Source: Clostridium pasteurianum
GTDB taxonomy: Bacteria; Bacillota; Clostridia; Clostridiales; Clostridiaceae
Length of the DNA: 64,000 nt
Direction: 5' to 3'
Assembly (NCBI RefSeq): GCF_001705235.1
Contig: NZ_MCGV01000001.1
Location: 3,600,181-3,664,180, forward strand
The translations under genes and the position numbers were made by a program. Positions 62,242 through 64,000 of this stretch are shown one piece after another (the stretch's first letter is position 1; each line of letters begins with the position of its first letter). Under the pieces are notes generated by a model, which saw only the letters and a program-made list of their open reading frames with translations, did not search any database and was not told the origin of the DNA.

Positions 62242-63813
62242 GCCGTTCACGGACATCCAGGTTTGTGATGGATCAGATAATTTTACTATTATGCAGTTTT
62301 GTATCTTTTTAATACTGTTTCTATTTGGCCAATTTTGAAGGCCTTTTGAGGAATTGTAAGCAGCTTTAATTTGATCGGTTGCAGGCATAATAACGCTGTA
62401 ACCTTTAGATTTTAGAAAGTTTGTTATTCTGACATTATTGCCATCATCCCAGCTAAAAAATGAGCCGCCTGTAGAGCCAGAACTTGAAATGATTTTTCTG
62501 TTTATATCGTGCATACCTATAAATACAATAGGAGTGTTTTTATAATCATATCCGTAAGTTCCTATGTCGTGTATGATTTCATTCCCTATATTTGTATCAT
62601 ATTGATATACAACAAAACTGTCATAAAAAAGTCTGTTCATGTACATTGAATTTAGGAATAAAATGCAAATAACAGCTATTATAACTACTTGCCTTGCAAT
62701 TTTAATTTTTGAGGTTTCATTAATAATTAAAAAGAGTTCAATTGCTCCAGCTAAGGGAAGTGAAACATAGGTACGACCATCTATGCCTGAAGTTCCAAGT
62801 ATGATGGATAAGATAAAAGGACATACTAAAAGCATAATTGATAGAATACAAATCATGAATTTATTATAAGCCTTTTTTGCATTTATAAAGGAAAAAATTG
62901 AATACATAGAAAATAAAACAGTTATCACTAAAAGTACTCTTCCACCATAAACGGCTGAATCTCCAAGAAGTATTTTTTCTATGTAGTGAAAAGTAGTTAG
63001 AAGAACGTGAATATTGCTTTTGCCTTTATCCCAGCCTATGTAACCTGAGAGATAGTTACCAGAATCAGGAGCTATGTAAGTGGTTATGAATTTGTTAATT
63101 ATGTAATATAGTGAAACTCCAGCCCAAAATGCTAGTATGGATTTTATGATTTTTGTTATAATTTTTTTAATGTTAACACAATCCGATTTTAGTATGTAAA
63201 TCAGTGCATAGGATACAATTACTATTATGTATATAACTGAAAATGACTGATAAATAGATGTAGCTGTAAATAAAAATATTGAACTAGCTACAATATGTTT
63301 TTTCTTATTGGTATTAAAGTAGTTATATATGAAGAAAGTTGAGATTGCCATGAATAACATCCCTAGTGATTGTTGTAAATTGAACATGGAATAGGAAAGA
63401 AGTTCACCTACAACAAGTGGTAAGGAAGAAAAATATGCACAGAATGTAAAGAAAGAAAATTTACTGAATTTTGGATAAATAGTTGATATACAATATAAAA
63501 AGCAAACTCCGGAAAAGTGCCATATTAAAATTGATAAGAAATCCCATAAAAAAGGCACATAGGTTCCACTTGGAGAAATGATTTTATCCAGTAGAAATAT
63601 TCCGAACCTTCCCTGCATTAACCATAATTTAATTCCACCTAAGTTGTTGCCGTTAATCCAAGTTTCTTCATCTATAGTTAAGGAATGATTGGTCAGCATA
63701 AAACCAAAACAAATTAAACTGAATATAAAAGAATATATTATGGGAATCTTATATTTTGAAATAAATTTTTTGAAATCTTCAATTTGCTTATTTACTGATA
63801 CTGTAAAAGACAT
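62233..63813 (-). CDS. GtrII-type membrane glucosyltransferase
   Basis: 526 residues with about ten to twelve membrane helices. The N-terminal part has an acidic outer-loop motif, LTIDEETWINGN, followed by LWLMQGRFG, as in the Glucos_trans_II family. These proteins transfer glucose from a lipid carrier to surface polysaccharide on the outside of the membrane. The C-terminal 100 residues form an outer soluble domain. No GtrA flippase or GtrB partner gene is in the window. ATG 63813 follows CAGGTGATG. The last codons (SVNGVK and stop) lie in the palindromic element, so the C-terminus may have been altered by it. Confidence 0.8.
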   Translation of the reverse strand: MSFTVSVNKQIEDFKKFISKYKIPIIYSFIFSLICFGFMLTNHSLTIDEETWINGNNLGGIKLWLMQGRFGIFLLDKIISPSGTYVPFLWDFLSILIWHFSGVCFLYCISTIYPKFSKFSFFTFCAYFSSLPLVVGELLSYSMFNLQQSLGMLFMAISTFFIYNYFNTNKKKHIVASSIFLFTATSIYQSFSVIYIIVIVSYALIYILKSDCVNIKKIITKIIKSILAFWAGVSLYYIINKFITTYIAPDSGNYLSGYIGWDKGKSNIHVLLTTFHYIEKILLGDSAVYGGRVLLVITVLFSMYSIFSFINAKKAYNKFMICILSIMLLVCPFILSIILGTSGIDGRTYVSLPLAGAIELFLIINETSKIKIARQVVIIAVICILFLNSMYMNRLFYDSFVVYQYDTNIGNEIIHDIGTYGYDYKNTPIVFIGMHDINRKIISSSGSTGGSFFSWDDGNNVRITNFLKSKGYSVIMPATDQIKAAYNSSKGLQNWPNRNSIKKIQNCIIVKLSDPSQTWMSVNGVK

Positions 63814-64000
63814 AACATCACCTGCCCCAAACATTTATTTACTACAATTATTTTGAAATCTGTTTTAAATTAATATCCTAAATACAAAAATTTAAACATT
63901 GACAATTAAAATAAAATTTAAAATTCATATTTAAAGTATGCTTATTATATCATATTTAATTTGCAGAAATAATATTAAAACAAGAAAAAATGTACAAAAC

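Overview
The window is low-GC, AT-rich DNA with strong purine-rich ribosome binding sites and frequent GTG/TTG starts, as expected for a Clostridium (sensu stricto). The autolytic lysozyme at 11448-12437 closely resembles the Lyc autolysin I remember from Clostridium acetobutylicum. The Etf/lactate dehydrogenase operon, spore-former style lipoproteins and c-di-GMP enzymes fit a solventogenic or anaerobic clostridium of that group. The species call is inference; nothing in the window is a plasmid backbone or an intact phage.

Layout. 1-205 is a palindromic repeat element. 306-4504 holds housekeeping genes: a site-2-type protease, trmB, an SDR reductase, a membrane protein with a metal-site-less metallo-beta-lactamase fold, and dapF. 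4745-10096 is a 1783-residue signalling protein (pseudokinase, STAND ATPase, TPR, GAF, GGDEF, GAF). 10452-16711 carries a ComEC-like lipoprotein, the Lyc lysozyme, an HD-GYP phosphodiesterase, an SGNH protein and small surface proteins. 17129-23995 has a hydrolase and an amino acid permease, then a GntR regulator with an etfB-etfA-lctD operon. That operon probably makes an electron-confurcating lactate dehydrogenase and has a clear TTGGT-N3-ACCAA operator in front of it. 24146-26734 carries padC, with a PadR-type operator, and speD-speE for spermidine synthesis. 27051-31823 is a patchy accessory stretch: a Fic protein, a broken Uma2 gene, and an orphan Rep/DnaC replication pair beside tRNA-Leu(CAA). 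Two tandem YhgE/Pip membrane proteins follow.

36705-44596 is the most distinctive locus: a Gram-positive exosortase (XrtG) cluster. It contains the exosortase, one secreted substrate with a C-terminal sorting tail, a processive family 2 glycosyltransferase, a GT-C-like membrane protein with an N-terminal pterin-synthase-like domain, a second free pterin-synthase-like protein, a degenerate GGDEF protein and a lipoprotein. Such loci are recognised as families, but I know of no experimentally defined function. 44689-49242 holds an MFS transporter, mnmM, the conserved NifU-like/GGGtGRT pair and small conserved proteins. 49641-50840 looks like a small RiPP-type unit: a 21-residue peptide with two cysteines, a strong terminator, then a radical SAM/SPASM enzyme. 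51188-63813 contains small enzymes, a calcium-repeat lipase, esterases, a chemotaxis receptor, an internally duplicated protein and a GtrII-type glucosyltransferase.

A family of long palindromic elements (16701-16896, 16939-17130, 62054-62241, and a weaker member at 61878-61985) lies tail to tail between convergent genes. They overlap stop codons, keep one orientation relative to the upstream gene, and vary their arms in a compensating way around a conserved core. This is the best candidate for an unrecognised structured element.
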